A DNA stretch of 44,304 nucleotides from positions 1-44,304 of the forward strand of contig JAZUBA010000032.1 in NCBI GenBank assembly GCA_045638265.1, given 5' to 3'. This document shows positions 33,771 to 41,766 of this stretch, in pieces (position 1 is the stretch's first letter; each line of letters begins with the position of its first letter). Made by a program: the position numbers and the translations under genes. The notes under the pieces are model-generated. The model was not told the DNA's origin and ran no database searches. It saw only the letters and a list, made by a program, of their open reading frames with translations. This DNA is from RGIG4140 sp045638265. Lineage in GTDB: Bacteria; Pseudomonadota; Alphaproteobacteria; CAAHEQ01; UBA3637.

Positions 33771-33800
33771 AAAAAGTCGTCCGGATTTCTCCGAACGACT
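33771..33800 (-). terminator. Terminator of the 273-residue NPF-tail gene
   Basis: On the minus strand AGTCGTTCGGA-GAAA-TCCGGACGACT gives an 11-bp stem (one G-U pair) with a GAAA tetraloop, followed by five T residues. Confidence 0.85.
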
Positions 33801-33821
33801 GAGTAAAAAAGAATATAACGA

Positions 33822-34643
33822 TTAAGCCATATCTTTTGAATTGTCTTTCAACATCGGTGTTTGTTCCATTGCATCCGGATTGACTTTCTGACCGGCATTA
33901 TTTAAGGTATCATTTAACGTAAACGGATTGACATAATCCAATGTGTCTTTAACAAAATTCACACCATCTTTAACGCCTTTTTGCAAGATTTCAACACCTT
34001 TTTGAGTCCCTACTTTGGCAGCTTCATAGCCTTTTGTTGCCTGTTCTTGAACAAAATCAACGCTTTTATTAACCGCTTCAACAGCTGCATCTGGTGCATT
34101 TTTAATAAATTCTTTGGCTTCATTAACAACATCAATATTATTTTCTTTCAAATATTTTGCTGTCACATTAGCAGATGCAGCTGCTAATCCTATAAGACCT
34201 GGCGTGTAATGATGAACAACATTTACCTCTCTCATTTCATCTTGTAATTCATCTTTTTTTTCAGCAGTTGGCACTTTTTTATTTACTTTGTCATTCAAAC
34301 CTTCAAGTGTTTCTGTGTTCGGTGTTTCATTTGCATTTGCTTCTTTTTCTAATTCATCAAACATCAAAGCTAAACTTGCAGCGCTACCAACAACCGGAAC
34401 ACCCAAAGCACCTACTTTATCTTTCAGAGCTTTAAGTTTTTCTGCGTCTTTTTCTTTTGATACATGTTTATTAAGAAATTCTTCAACAAATTTCTTTGTT
34501 TCTTCATCAGTTATCTCTGTTTCCCCCGCTTTGCGTGCTTCAAACTCTGCCATTAGTTCTTTTGCTAATTTTATAGCAGTTTCTTCTAATTCTTTATTTT
34601 CAGTATTTCTTACTACTTCTAAATTTAAATTTTGTTCATTCAT
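33822..34643 (-). CDS. NPF-tail family protein 2, 273 residues
   Basis: Unrecognised. The N-terminal 80 residues are charged and helical. Two short Gly/Ala-rich hydrophobic segments follow (LGVPVVGSAASLALMF near 85 and PGLIGLAAASANVTA near 150). Next comes an amphipathic helical stretch with hendecad-like spacing (AAVEAVNKSVDFVQEQATKG, VEILQKGVKDGVNFVKD). The C-terminus is YVNPFTLNDTLNNAGQKV followed by a tail whose last 28 residues are identical to those of the next paralogue. It has its own promoter and terminator. It could associate with membranes or granules, or be exported through the shared tail; all are inference. Confidence 0.72.
   Translation of the reverse strand: MNEQNLNLEVVRNTENKELEETAIKLAKELMAEFEARKAGETEITDEETKKFVEEFLNKHVSKEKDAEKLKALKDKVGALGVPVVGSAASLALMFDELEKEANANETPNTETLEGLNDKVNKKVPTAEKKDELQDEMREVNVVHHYTPGLIGLAAASANVTAKYLKENNIDVVNEAKEFIKNAPDAAVEAVNKSVDFVQEQATKGYEAAKVGTQKGVEILQKGVKDGVNFVKDTLDYVNPFTLNDTLNNAGQKVNPDAMEQTPMLKDNSKDMA
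33824..33910. repeat. 87-bp direct repeat at a gene 3' end (copy A)
   Basis: Matches 34743-34829 with a single base difference. It encodes the identical C-terminal tails of the 273- and 262-residue paralogues, while the rest of the two genes has diverged widely. Confidence 0.9.
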
Positions 34644-34683
34644 TTTTATTCTCCTTATTGATTGTTTTTATTCTGACAAATTA

Positions 34684-34712
34684 ATAGTATCATATAATAT
34701 AAGTAAAATCAA
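34684..34712 (-). promoter_or_regulatory. Promoter TTGATT-17-TACTAT of the 273-residue gene
   Basis: On the minus strand TTGATT (34712-34707) and TACTAT (34689-34684) are 17 bp apart, with TGA before the -10 box. The ATG follows an AAGGAGA ribosome site. Confidence 0.65.
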
Positions 34713-34740
34713 GAATTTTTTCCAATTAAAAATCACAAAA

Positions 34741-35529
34741 TCAAGCCATATCTTTTGAATTGTCTTTCAACATCGGTGTTTGTTCCATTGCATCCGGATT
34801 GACTTTTTGACCGGCATTATTTAAGGTATTATTTGAAGCAAACGGATTTAAATTTTCATTAAAAAACTCAATCCCTTCTTTAATATTATTCTTAATAAAC
34901 TCACCTGTTTCATAAATATTTTCATTAACAAAATCATGTACTTTATCAAGCAAACCTTCTTTTTCATTGTTTGCATTATCTTTATCACTATCAAGCAGAT
35001 TTTTTATTGAGTGTGCCGTATTGACAGTAGCAATCGCAGCTGTAATTGGTCCAACAACAGGAACATTTACAACATGTTTCACTTTTCCCATTTCTGCGGT
35101 TTCTTCTTTTGCACCTTGTTCAACAGATTTTGCCGCCTCTGTAACACCTTCAGCAACATTTGTTGCAGTAGAAACAGTAGTCGTATGAGCAGCTACTGAT
35201 TGGACCTTCTCACCGATTTGTTCAACTGATTTTACAGGATCAACGTGTATTTTACCATTGCGTATATCATTGAGTATTGCTTCATCACTTCTTTTAGTTT
35301 CAAACATTTTTCTAACCGCATTGGTAATATTATTAGCAATATCCACTGGTGTTTGAACATCTGATGTAGGCACGCTTCTCATCACTTCAGCAAGTTTTTC
35401 TTGTTCCATTTCGCTAAACACAGCGGCAACCTTATCAGAAATACCAACACCGTTTTTGGAAGCAAACATTTTCAAAATAATTGCTCTGATGTTTTCAATT
35501 TCTTTCGGGGTAAAATTTCTTTCACTCAT
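34741..35529 (-). CDS. NPF-tail family protein 3, 262 residues
   Basis: Unrecognised. A helical N-terminus of about 100 residues is followed by a Ser/Thr/Ala/Val-rich stretch (VAAHTTTVSTATNVAEGVTEA is split across about 118-138). A hydrophobic glycine/proline segment lies near 165 (VPVVGPITAAIATV). An acidic linker and the helix NNIKEGIEFFNENLNPF lead into the shared tail NTLNNAGQKV. It is the most upstream of three paralogues and is separately transcribed. The VPVVG segment also appears in paralogue 2, which supports common descent beyond the tail. No terminator is evident behind it. Confidence 0.72.
   Translation of the reverse strand: MSERNFTPKEIENIRAIILKMFASKNGVGISDKVAAVFSEMEQEKLAEVMRSVPTSDVQTPVDIANNITNAVRKMFETKRSDEAILNDIRNGKIHVDPVKSVEQIGEKVQSVAAHTTTVSTATNVAEGVTEAAKSVEQGAKEETAEMGKVKHVVNVPVVGPITAAIATVNTAHSIKNLLDSDKDNANNEKEGLLDKVHDFVNENIYETGEFIKNNIKEGIEFFNENLNPFASNNTLNNAGQKVNPDAMEQTPMLKDNSKDMA
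34743..34829. repeat. 87-bp direct repeat at a gene 3' end (copy B)
   Basis: The partner of 33824-33910, one mismatch in 87 bp. Such local identity between otherwise divergent paralogues points to recent gene conversion or modular tail transfer. Confidence 0.9.
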
Positions 35530-35568
35530 TTTTGTTCTCCTTTTTTATGTAATTAACTTTACATATAA

Positions 35569-35597
35569 AAAATATCACACAAAATAATGCAAATCAA
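35569..35597 (-). promoter_or_regulatory. Promoter TTGATT-17-TATTTT of the 262-residue gene
   Basis: On the minus strand TTGATT (35597-35592) and TATTTT (35574-35569) are 17 bp apart with TGTGA before the -10. An AAAGGAGAA ribosome site precedes the ATG at 35529. Confidence 0.6.
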
Positions 35598-35697
35598 TAT
35601 TTTTTTATAAAAACTTTTACTTTTTTTACATCATATTGATATATATAACATTTATAATATTGTTTACGAACAAAAACAAACAAATAACACATATTAA

Positions 35698-35731
35698 AAT
35701 AAAAAAATCTCCTTATCAAAAGGAGATTTTT
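35698..35731 (-). terminator. Terminator of the ruvB-tol operon
   Basis: AAAATCTCCTT and AAGGAGATTTT form a perfect 11-bp stem with a 5-nt loop. On the minus strand seven T residues follow. It lies directly behind tolB, so pal is not part of this transcript. Confidence 0.88.
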
Positions 35732-35737
35732 ATTTAT

Positions 35738-37057
35738 TTAATGTAACAATGGCGACCACGCCGGATCAGAAGCATCATGCGGTGTTATAATCTGCCGTTC
35801 ATTATAACCGGTTATATCAATAGAATACAATTTCGCCGTACCACCATTGCCATATCTGTCTGAACGATTTTGACGATAGAACATCAACACACGGCCATTG
35901 GGCGCCCATGTCGGTGATTCAACCAAGAAACCATTTGTAATTAAACGTTCCCCTGAACCATCCGGTTTAATCACACCGATATGAAATTGTCCGTGTCTGA
36001 TTTTAGTAAAGGCAATATAATCTCCTCGAGGCGACCAAACAGGTGTTGCGTATGTTCCTTCACCAAAACTGATACGATGTGCATTTGAACCATCCGCGTT
36101 CATGACATACAACTGCTGATTACCACCCCTGTCCGAGTTAAAGACAATTTTACTTCCATCCGGTGAATAACTGGGCGATGTATTAATAGACGGATGATTT
36201 GTCAACTGACGTTTCTCTCTTGTGCGTAAATTATAAGTATAAATATCTGAATTACCCCGATTGGTCAAACTCATAATCAAACTGTTTCCATCCGGTGAAA
36301 AACGAGGGGCGAATGTCATTCCCGGGAAATTACCAACCAAAGATGATTCTCGTGTATTTAAGTCCATAATATAAACTTTTGGCTTACCGTCTTTATATGA
36401 AAAATAAGTAACTTCTTTCATATTCGGAGAAAAACGAGGTGTCAAAACCAAATCACTGCCACTGGTTAAATATTGCACGTTTTCTCCGTCCTGATCCATA
36501 ACTGCCAACCGTTTTGTCCGATTCATTTGATTACCTGTTTCGGAAATAAAGACAACCCGTGTATCAAAATAACCCTTTTCACCTGTCATCCGTTCATAAA
36601 TATAGTCTGCCATCATATGAGCGACTTTTCGCCAGGATTGTGCATCTGCCGTAAAGGATTTGGCTTCCATTTGTGTTTGAGCAAACACATCATAAATCCG
36701 AAATGAAACCGTAATTTTACTACCGATTTCTTCTATGGTTCCGTAAATCAATGCTTGTGCCTGAATGGCTTGCCAATCGGCAAAATTCGGACGGGCATTA
36801 ATACTTGTCAGACGTTGAATGTAAGCCTCCGGATTGATATAACGAAACAACCCCGAACGCTCCAAATCGGCAACAACTACTTCCGTTATATCCAAACCCA
36901 AACTGGAACTTGACCAACTGTTACCGATTAAATTCGGCATAGCAAACGGCAACGGATCCGATTGTGCCCCACTGACATCAATGCGTAATTCGGCATGCAC
37001 GGTCAAACTAAAACATAAAACAAAAACCGTCATAATCTTTTTAAATAAACTCATCAT
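35738..37057 (-). CDS. tolB: Tol-Pal system beta-propeller protein TolB
   Basis: Periplasmic TolB links the inner-membrane TolQRA motor to Pal and the outer membrane during constriction. A signal peptide ends near residue 22 (LCFSLTVHA). An N-terminal alpha/beta domain is followed by a six-bladed propeller with repeated blades of the form FSPDGNSL, YSPDGSKIVF and WSPRGDYIAF. It is 439 residues long, the usual size. Two ATGs stand at the start; the second (37054) may also serve. It abuts the tolA stop. The pal gene that normally follows is missing. Confidence 0.96.
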   Translation of the reverse strand: MMSLFKKIMTVFVLCFSLTVHAELRIDVSGAQSDPLPFAMPNLIGNSWSSSSLGLDITEVVVADLERSGLFRYINPEAYIQRLTSINARPNFADWQAIQAQALIYGTIEEIGSKITVSFRIYDVFAQTQMEAKSFTADAQSWRKVAHMMADYIYERMTGEKGYFDTRVVFISETGNQMNRTKRLAVMDQDGENVQYLTSGSDLVLTPRFSPNMKEVTYFSYKDGKPKVYIMDLNTRESSLVGNFPGMTFAPRFSPDGNSLIMSLTNRGNSDIYTYNLRTREKRQLTNHPSINTSPSYSPDGSKIVFNSDRGGNQQLYVMNADGSNAHRISFGEGTYATPVWSPRGDYIAFTKIRHGQFHIGVIKPDGSGERLITNGFLVESPTWAPNGRVLMFYRQNRSDRYGNGGTAKLYSIDITGYNERQIITPHDASDPAWSPLLH

Positions 37058-38071
37058 TTAGAAAACTCCTCCGCTAACAGGATTCATCCGTAAATGTATT
37101 TCTTTCCAAGAACTGTAATTTTCAGGATGTTTGGTTGATAAAATTTTAAACGGTGACTCATCACCCAACCCATCACAAACGTGAATGGCACGTCTGGCAC
37201 TTTCCGCCATTGAACGAAAAACAGGGTCGCTTTTCATATTTAAGATACGTACATCTTTAATCCGTCCGTCTTTATTGACATACGCTTTTAATTCCACAAT
37301 CATTGTTTCAGCCCCTTCTACACCGGCATTAACATTCCAACATTGACGTATTTTATTTGCAATTAAGTCTTTTTCTGAAATTGTCAAGGCTTCCAAGCGA
37401 GATCCTTCCGTTCCCCCTTTGATACCCTCATTTATTTCCAAGCCGGATTCTTCTTCTGTCTCTATTTCTTCCGTCGGGGCTGGATTGGCCGGTTTTTTCA
37501 CTTTTTCAACCGATGCCAACAAGCTCTTTAATCCATCTTGTTGCGGTGCTTTTTGAGGTGCCTTTTTCGGTTGTGTTTTGGGTTGCGGTTTCGGGGTAGC
37601 CTTTTTAGGGGTTTCTTTCTTTACCTCTTTTTTCGGTTGTTTTTTTGGCTCCGGTTTCTTTTCGGGTGCGACTTTAACAGCCTCTTTTTGTTTAGGCTTC
37701 GGCGTTGGCTTAACCGTTTCAGGTTTTGCCTTCGGCGGTTCTTTTTTCACAACAGGCGTTTTGGTTTGCTCTTTTTTCGGTTGTGGTTTTGCCTTTGGCT
37801 TTTCTTTCGGCTTTTCTTTTTTGACAACCGGTTTCGGTGTTTCCTGTTTCTTTTGTTTTTTCACCTCAGGCGGTAAATTTGTTTTATCGGCTAATTGAAC
37901 TTTCGTTAAATCCACCATTAAAATCGCCGGCGGAGATTTTTCAAAATCATTATCAGCCCACGAAAAATTAAACAGCATTAAAAACAACACCATCGCATGC
38001 AATACAACGGACAATCCGAGTGCAAAGGATTGTCTTTGAGGCGATTCAATGTCATTAAACGTGTTCAACAT
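37058..38071 (-). CDS. tolA: TolA, envelope-spanning Tol-Pal protein
   Basis: Inner-membrane anchored TolA reaches across the periplasm to TolB and Pal. There is one membrane helix at about 19-40 (SVVLHAMVLFLMLFNFSWA). A Pro/Lys/Gln-rich rod of about 120 residues (VKKEKPKEKPKAK type) follows, then a C-terminal domain (about 230-337) with IANKIRQCWNVNAG, VELKAYVNKDGRIKDVRI and a second Cys in RRAIHVCDGL, the TolA/TonB-like domain. It is 337 residues long. Antisense frames through the Lys/Pro-rich DNA are long but not real. Confidence 0.93.
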   Translation of the reverse strand: MLNTFNDIESPQRQSFALGLSVVLHAMVLFLMLFNFSWADNDFEKSPPAILMVDLTKVQLADKTNLPPEVKKQKKQETPKPVVKKEKPKEKPKAKPQPKKEQTKTPVVKKEPPKAKPETVKPTPKPKQKEAVKVAPEKKPEPKKQPKKEVKKETPKKATPKPQPKTQPKKAPQKAPQQDGLKSLLASVEKVKKPANPAPTEEIETEEESGLEINEGIKGGTEGSRLEALTISEKDLIANKIRQCWNVNAGVEGAETMIVELKAYVNKDGRIKDVRILNMKSDPVFRSMAESARRAIHVCDGLGDESPFKILSTKHPENYSSWKEIHLRMNPVSGGVF

Positions 38072-38077
38072 TGTGTT

Positions 38078-38500
38078 TTATTTTCCTTTCGGCGCAACGA
38101 CCTGAGAATCCGTTTTCAAACCAACCTGCGTAAAACCGGCCGTTCTTAACAGAGCCATAATTTCAATAACCGTACCGTATTGAGCATTTTTATCACCACT
38201 GATGACCATACCGATACTCGGATTTTCTGTAACGATTGCCCGTACTTTTTTAATTAAATCCTCTTTTTTCACGACATCTGTACCGACATAAATTTGCCCT
38301 TGTGAATCAACACTGATGTCTAATGTTTTATCTTGTCCTTCAATCTGTTTACCATCACCTTTTGGCAAATCCAAGGGAATACCTGATGTCATCAAAGGTG
38401 CCGTAATCATAAAAATAGCCAAGAGTGAAGTCATAACGTCAATTAACGGCGTTAAATTGACTTCTGCCTGCACACGGGTTTTACGCTTGGAACGAGCCAT
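38078..38500 (-). CDS. tolR: TolR, Tol-Pal motor subunit
   Basis: TolR pairs with TolQ to convert the proton-motive force into movement of TolA. It has the single N-terminal membrane helix with the essential aspartate (VNLTPLIDVMTSLLAIFMI, Asp21), followed by a periplasmic ExbD-like domain (about 55-135). It is 140 residues. Its gene ends 6 bp before tolA and starts 3 bp after tolQ. Confidence 0.97.
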   Translation of the reverse strand: MARSKRKTRVQAEVNLTPLIDVMTSLLAIFMITAPLMTSGIPLDLPKGDGKQIEGQDKTLDISVDSQGQIYVGTDVVKKEDLIKKVRAIVTENPSIGMVISGDKNAQYGTVIEIMALLRTAGFTQVGLKTDSQVVAPKGK

Positions 38501-38503
38501 TGA

Positions 38504-39202
38504 TTAAGCCTCCACCTGTTCAATCTGACGTGATAAAATAGCACTTAACTCATCTGAAAACGTTTCCATCCGATGTGAAATACGATCAATATCATTGGAA
38601 AGTTTATTATAGGCAATCACAGCCGGAATGGCAGCAATCAAACCGACCGCTGTTGTAAACAAAGCTTCGGCAACACCAGGGGCAACAGCGGCAATATTTG
38701 TACTTTGTGTCATACCGATGGCATTAAAACTGTCCATAATCCCCCAAACAGTACCAAACAAACCCAACAACGGGGCAACGGAACCCGTTGAAGCCAAGAA
38801 AATCATTTTTGTTTCCAACTTGTCTACTTGTCTGTCAATGGCAATTTGCATCACTTTATCAATCCGTTCCTGAATTTTAATATTGGAACCGACTTTTTTC
38901 TTTTCACCGACAGAGCGCCGAAATTCTTTAATTGCCGTTACAAAAATCAAAGCCAGCGGATTAGACGGATTTTGGACATTGTTGTTATAAATTGTTTCCA
39001 ACGAACCACCTGACCAAAATTGTTCTTCAAATGACTTCATTCCCAAACGAATGCGTTTAAACAACTGCATTTTATCAAAAATAATAGCCCAACAGCAAAC
39101 AGAGGCAAACAACAAACCTAAAATCAATATTTTCATAAAAATATCGGAATCCATGAACATTTCGTACATAGATAAAGATGTTCTCATTGGTGTTTCCTGC
39201 AT
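38504..39202 (-). CDS. tolQ: TolQ, Tol-Pal proton channel
   Basis: A MotA/TolQ/ExbB family inner-membrane protein. Three membrane helices are visible: about 21-40, and the conserved pair at 130-155 (SVAPLLGLFGTVWGIMDSF) and 165-195 (ALFTTAVGLIAAIPAVIAY). It is 232 residues, the usual length. It forms one unit with tolR and tolA at gaps of 3-6 bp. Confidence 0.97.
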   Translation of the reverse strand: MQETPMRTSLSMYEMFMDSDIFMKILILGLLFASVCCWAIIFDKMQLFKRIRLGMKSFEEQFWSGGSLETIYNNNVQNPSNPLALIFVTAIKEFRRSVGEKKKVGSNIKIQERIDKVMQIAIDRQVDKLETKMIFLASTGSVAPLLGLFGTVWGIMDSFNAIGMTQSTNIAAVAPGVAEALFTTAVGLIAAIPAVIAYNKLSNDIDRISHRMETFSDELSAILSRQIEQVEA

Positions 39203-39205
39203 AGA

Positions 39206-39613
39206 TTAAATCTCCTTGTTATAGTGCATAAATAATTGTTTTAAGTCTTCTGTAATCCGTGTCGGACGCATGGTTTGCGGATTGATGAATGCCAACTGCA
39301 AATTGACGGTTACCAGCAATTCATCACCACGCCAAAACGTTTGTTCCATTGTCATACTGGCATTTTTCAATTCACAAACGGTTGTTTGAATTTCAATTAA
39401 ATCATCTAATTTTGCCGAGCGTTTAAAATCAAGACTTGCCTGACGGACAACAATACCGACTCCCTGTTCTATCATTTTGGTATTGGACAAACCCATATCA
39501 AACAACAATTCCGAACGAGCACGTTCGGCAAAATCCAAATATTTGGAATGATAAACAATTCCACCGGCATCCGTATCCTGATAATAGATATGTAATTTTA
39601 ACGTATGTTTCAT
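39206..39613 (-). CDS. ybgC: Acyl-CoA thioesterase YbgC, Tol-Pal associated
   Basis: A hotdog-fold thioesterase of the YbgC/FadM group. It carries YYQDTDAGGIVYHSKYLDF (about residues 10-28), with Asp15 in the position of the family's catalytic aspartate. It is 135 residues. It lies 3 bp before tolQ and 15 bp after ruvB, the usual place at the head of the tol genes in many proteobacteria. Its substrate is probably short-chain or phospholipid-related acyl-CoA by family knowledge only. Confidence 0.96.
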   Translation of the reverse strand: MKHTLKLHIYYQDTDAGGIVYHSKYLDFAERARSELLFDMGLSNTKMIEQGVGIVVRQASLDFKRSAKLDDLIEIQTTVCELKNASMTMEQTFWRGDELLVTVNLQLAFINPQTMRPTRITEDLKQLFMHYNKEI

Positions 39614-39628
39614 AATAATTTTTATCCT

Positions 39629-40654
39629 TTATAAATTATCCAACAAATTACCTTGAATTGTATTTGTCGGTGCATTCAAGCCTAAATGTTGCCAACCGGC
39701 CATAGAAATAACTCTGCCTCGTGGCGTACGCATAACCAAACCCAACTGCATTAAATACGGCTCAATAATCTCTTCCAAGGTATCTCTTTCTTCGGACAAA
39801 GCCGCACACAACGTATCCGCACCAACCGGACCGCCTGCGTATTTTTCGGCAATACAACGCAAATACCGTCTATCCATCAAATCCAAGCCGAATTTATCTA
39901 CATCCAAACGAGTCAAAGCCATATCTGCCAAAACTTTATCAACCACTTTATCCCCGGCAAAATCCCTTACCCGACGTAACAACCGTCCGGCAATACGAGG
40001 AGTTCCTCTTGACCGACAGGCAATTTCTCTGGCGCCGTCTTCACTCATTTCCAACCGTAAAATACCTGCACCTCGCTTTACGATTTTCATTAAATCTTCA
40101 GTATTATAAAATTCCAACCGCAACGGAATACCAAATCTATCCCGCAACGGATTAGACAATAAACCTGAACGTGTTGTTGCCCCAACCAATGTAAACGGCG
40201 GCAAATCAATACGAACGGAACGGGCTGCCGGTCCTTCGCCGATAATAATATCCAACTGAAAATCTTCCATAGCCGAATAAAGCACTTCTTCAACCGTTGG
40301 ATTCAAACGATGAATTTCATCAATAAACAGAACATCTCTGGGTTCCAAATTGGTCAAAATAGCAGCTAAATCGCCCGCTTTGGAAATCATCGGACCAGAC
40401 GTTGGCCGAAATCCGACACCCAATTCTTTGGAAATAATTTGCGCCAAAGTTGTTTTTCCAAGCCCCGGCGGACCAAACAAAAGCGTATGATCCAACGCAT
40501 CTTGTCTGTTACGAGCCGCATCAACAAAAACCCGTAAATTTTCGCATATATTTTTCTGTCCGACAAAATCCGATAGACTTTGCGGACGCAAACCGGTGTA
40601 TAATTCCTCATCACCGGCAATTTTTTGGGGTGTAATTAATCTGTTTTCCGCCAT
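39629..40654 (-). CDS. ruvB: Holliday junction branch migration helicase RuvB
   Basis: RuvB is the AAA+ motor that, with RuvA, moves Holliday junctions in recombinational repair. Walker A GPPGLGKT is at residues 61-68, Walker B VLFIDEIHR at about 108-116, sensor-1 GATTRSGLLS near 159, and the C-terminal winged helix has the TPRGRVI motif. At 341 residues it is a normal length. ruvC and ruvA are not upstream in this window: a divergent unit begins there instead. The gene leads the ybgC-tolQRAB unit, the alphaproteobacterial arrangement. Confidence 0.98.
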   Translation of the reverse strand: MAENRLITPQKIAGDEELYTGLRPQSLSDFVGQKNICENLRVFVDAARNRQDALDHTLLFGPPGLGKTTLAQIISKELGVGFRPTSGPMISKAGDLAAILTNLEPRDVLFIDEIHRLNPTVEEVLYSAMEDFQLDIIIGEGPAARSVRIDLPPFTLVGATTRSGLLSNPLRDRFGIPLRLEFYNTEDLMKIVKRGAGILRLEMSEDGAREIACRSRGTPRIAGRLLRRVRDFAGDKVVDKVLADMALTRLDVDKFGLDLMDRRYLRCIAEKYAGGPVGADTLCAALSEERDTLEEIIEPYLMQLGLVMRTPRGRVISMAGWQHLGLNAPTNTIQGNLLDNL

Positions 40655-40682
40655 TTGAATCTTTCCGTTTCGTTATGCAATA

Positions 40683-40710
40683 ACTATATATTAAATTTTA
40701 TAAATGTCAA
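40683..40710 (-). promoter_or_regulatory. Promoter of the ruvB-tol operon (TTGACA-16-TATAGT)
   Basis: On the minus strand TTGACA (40710-40705) and TATAGT (40688-40683) are 16 bp apart, about 29 bp before the ruvB ATG. Confidence 0.68.
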
Positions 40711-40840
40711 CAATTTGTTCTCATTTTTACAAAATATTTTCCGCCTCGACTTGCTGTTAATTATTTATTAATATTTTACATCATCTATTTTAACATAAAA
40801 GGATACATCCAGAAAAAAACAAAATATATTGAAAAAAATA

Positions 40841-40869
40841 TTGACGGAATATGGTTTTTATGTTATAGT
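40841..40869 (+). promoter_or_regulatory. Promoter TTGACG-17-TATAGT of the 280-residue gene
   Basis: TTGACG at 40841-40846 and TATAGT at 40864-40869 are 17 bp apart, with TGT before the -10 (extended -10). The ATG at 40900 has an AAGGGAGA ribosome site. Confidence 0.78.
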
Positions 40870-40899
40870 ATTGCCATTCAATAACAAAAGGGAGAAAAT

Positions 40900-41742
40900 A
40901 TGACATTTCCAAACGAATTTATACAACGTGTTTTACAAGCCCATCCTTACGCCCCTGACTGCGTTGCCGAAATTGGAGGCAAAGCCATTGATTTAAGAGG
41001 CAAACTACCGGCGGAAAACAAAAAAGGTGAATATTATTATGCCATTTCAATTGACCCGCTGAATTTATATTTTTACAAATCGCATTGTTTATTAAGAGAT
41101 TTCCCCGCCAAAAACTGCAAAGGCGCCAATCCGATGACACCGGATGAAATCAGCTACACATTCAAAACAATCCGTCACTATATGGATTCAAAATATCATC
41201 ACATCGTTGATATGGTGGAACAGGTATACAATCAACAAAAATCAAAAGCACAAATTGATAAAACACCACGTGTTGTCAGCACACCCAAACACAATAACCG
41301 TCAGGCAGAAGAACGCAAAGCCCAACAACGTGATAAACAGCTCAACAAATATCAATCCATTGCACCGGTCGTTGTTACAGATACCAACGGCAAACCGCAA
41401 TCCATTTGTGCCAAAGTCAATGAACAATATTATTACGTTTCATTAGATGCCAAAGAACCCCGTTTTTGGGCATTAAATATGCGCGGTGCCACACCGATGA
41501 CAGACGAACAGTTTTTGTCCTTTTTCACCTATTCTGTTGAATCTGCCAAAGCGGGCGATATTGTCATTCAATTAGCACCACTCTATGGCAAATTCAAACA
41601 CATCAATCCCAAAAGACCGAACGCCAACTATGCCGGCATGCTTTTATCACAAGTCCGTCAGCATTTAGTCAAAAATTTGATGACATTTACCCCAAGTGAA
41701 CGGAATATGTGTATTTTGGCAAACGCCCAACATACACGCTAA
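40900..41742 (+). CDS. Unrecognised protein with two copies of a YYY-x-(I/V)S module, 280 residues
   Basis: I do not recognise a family. There is no signal peptide or membrane helix. Two stretches of about 70 residues are alike: EYYYAISIDPLNLYFYK ... GANPMTPDEISYTF (about 45-90) and QYYYVSLDAKEPRFWAL ... GATPMTDEQFLSFF (about 175-220), each a probable beta hairpin and helix. A basic helical linker (NRQAEERKAQQRDKQLNKY) lies between them. The downstream gene has two further, more divergent copies, so the two probably arose by duplication. It is likely co-transcribed with that gene and a Nudix hydrolase. Confidence 0.75.
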   Translation: MTFPNEFIQRVLQAHPYAPDCVAEIGGKAIDLRGKLPAENKKGEYYYAISIDPLNLYFYKSHCLLRDFPAKNCKGANPMTPDEISYTFKTIRHYMDSKYHHIVDMVEQVYNQQKSKAQIDKTPRVVSTPKHNNRQAEERKAQQRDKQLNKYQSIAPVVVTDTNGKPQSICAKVNEQYYYVSLDAKEPRFWALNMRGATPMTDEQFLSFFTYSVESAKAGDIVIQLAPLYGKFKHINPKRPNANYAGMLLSQVRQHLVKNLMTFTPSERNMCILANAQHTR

Positions 41743-41766
41743 ATTATTTTAAGGAGAAAAAATAAG

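Noticed and set aside
37538..37898. Two plus-strand frames rich in Phe, Leu and Gly
   Set aside because: Antisense of the Lys/Pro-rich rod of tolA; composition artefacts of that DNA.
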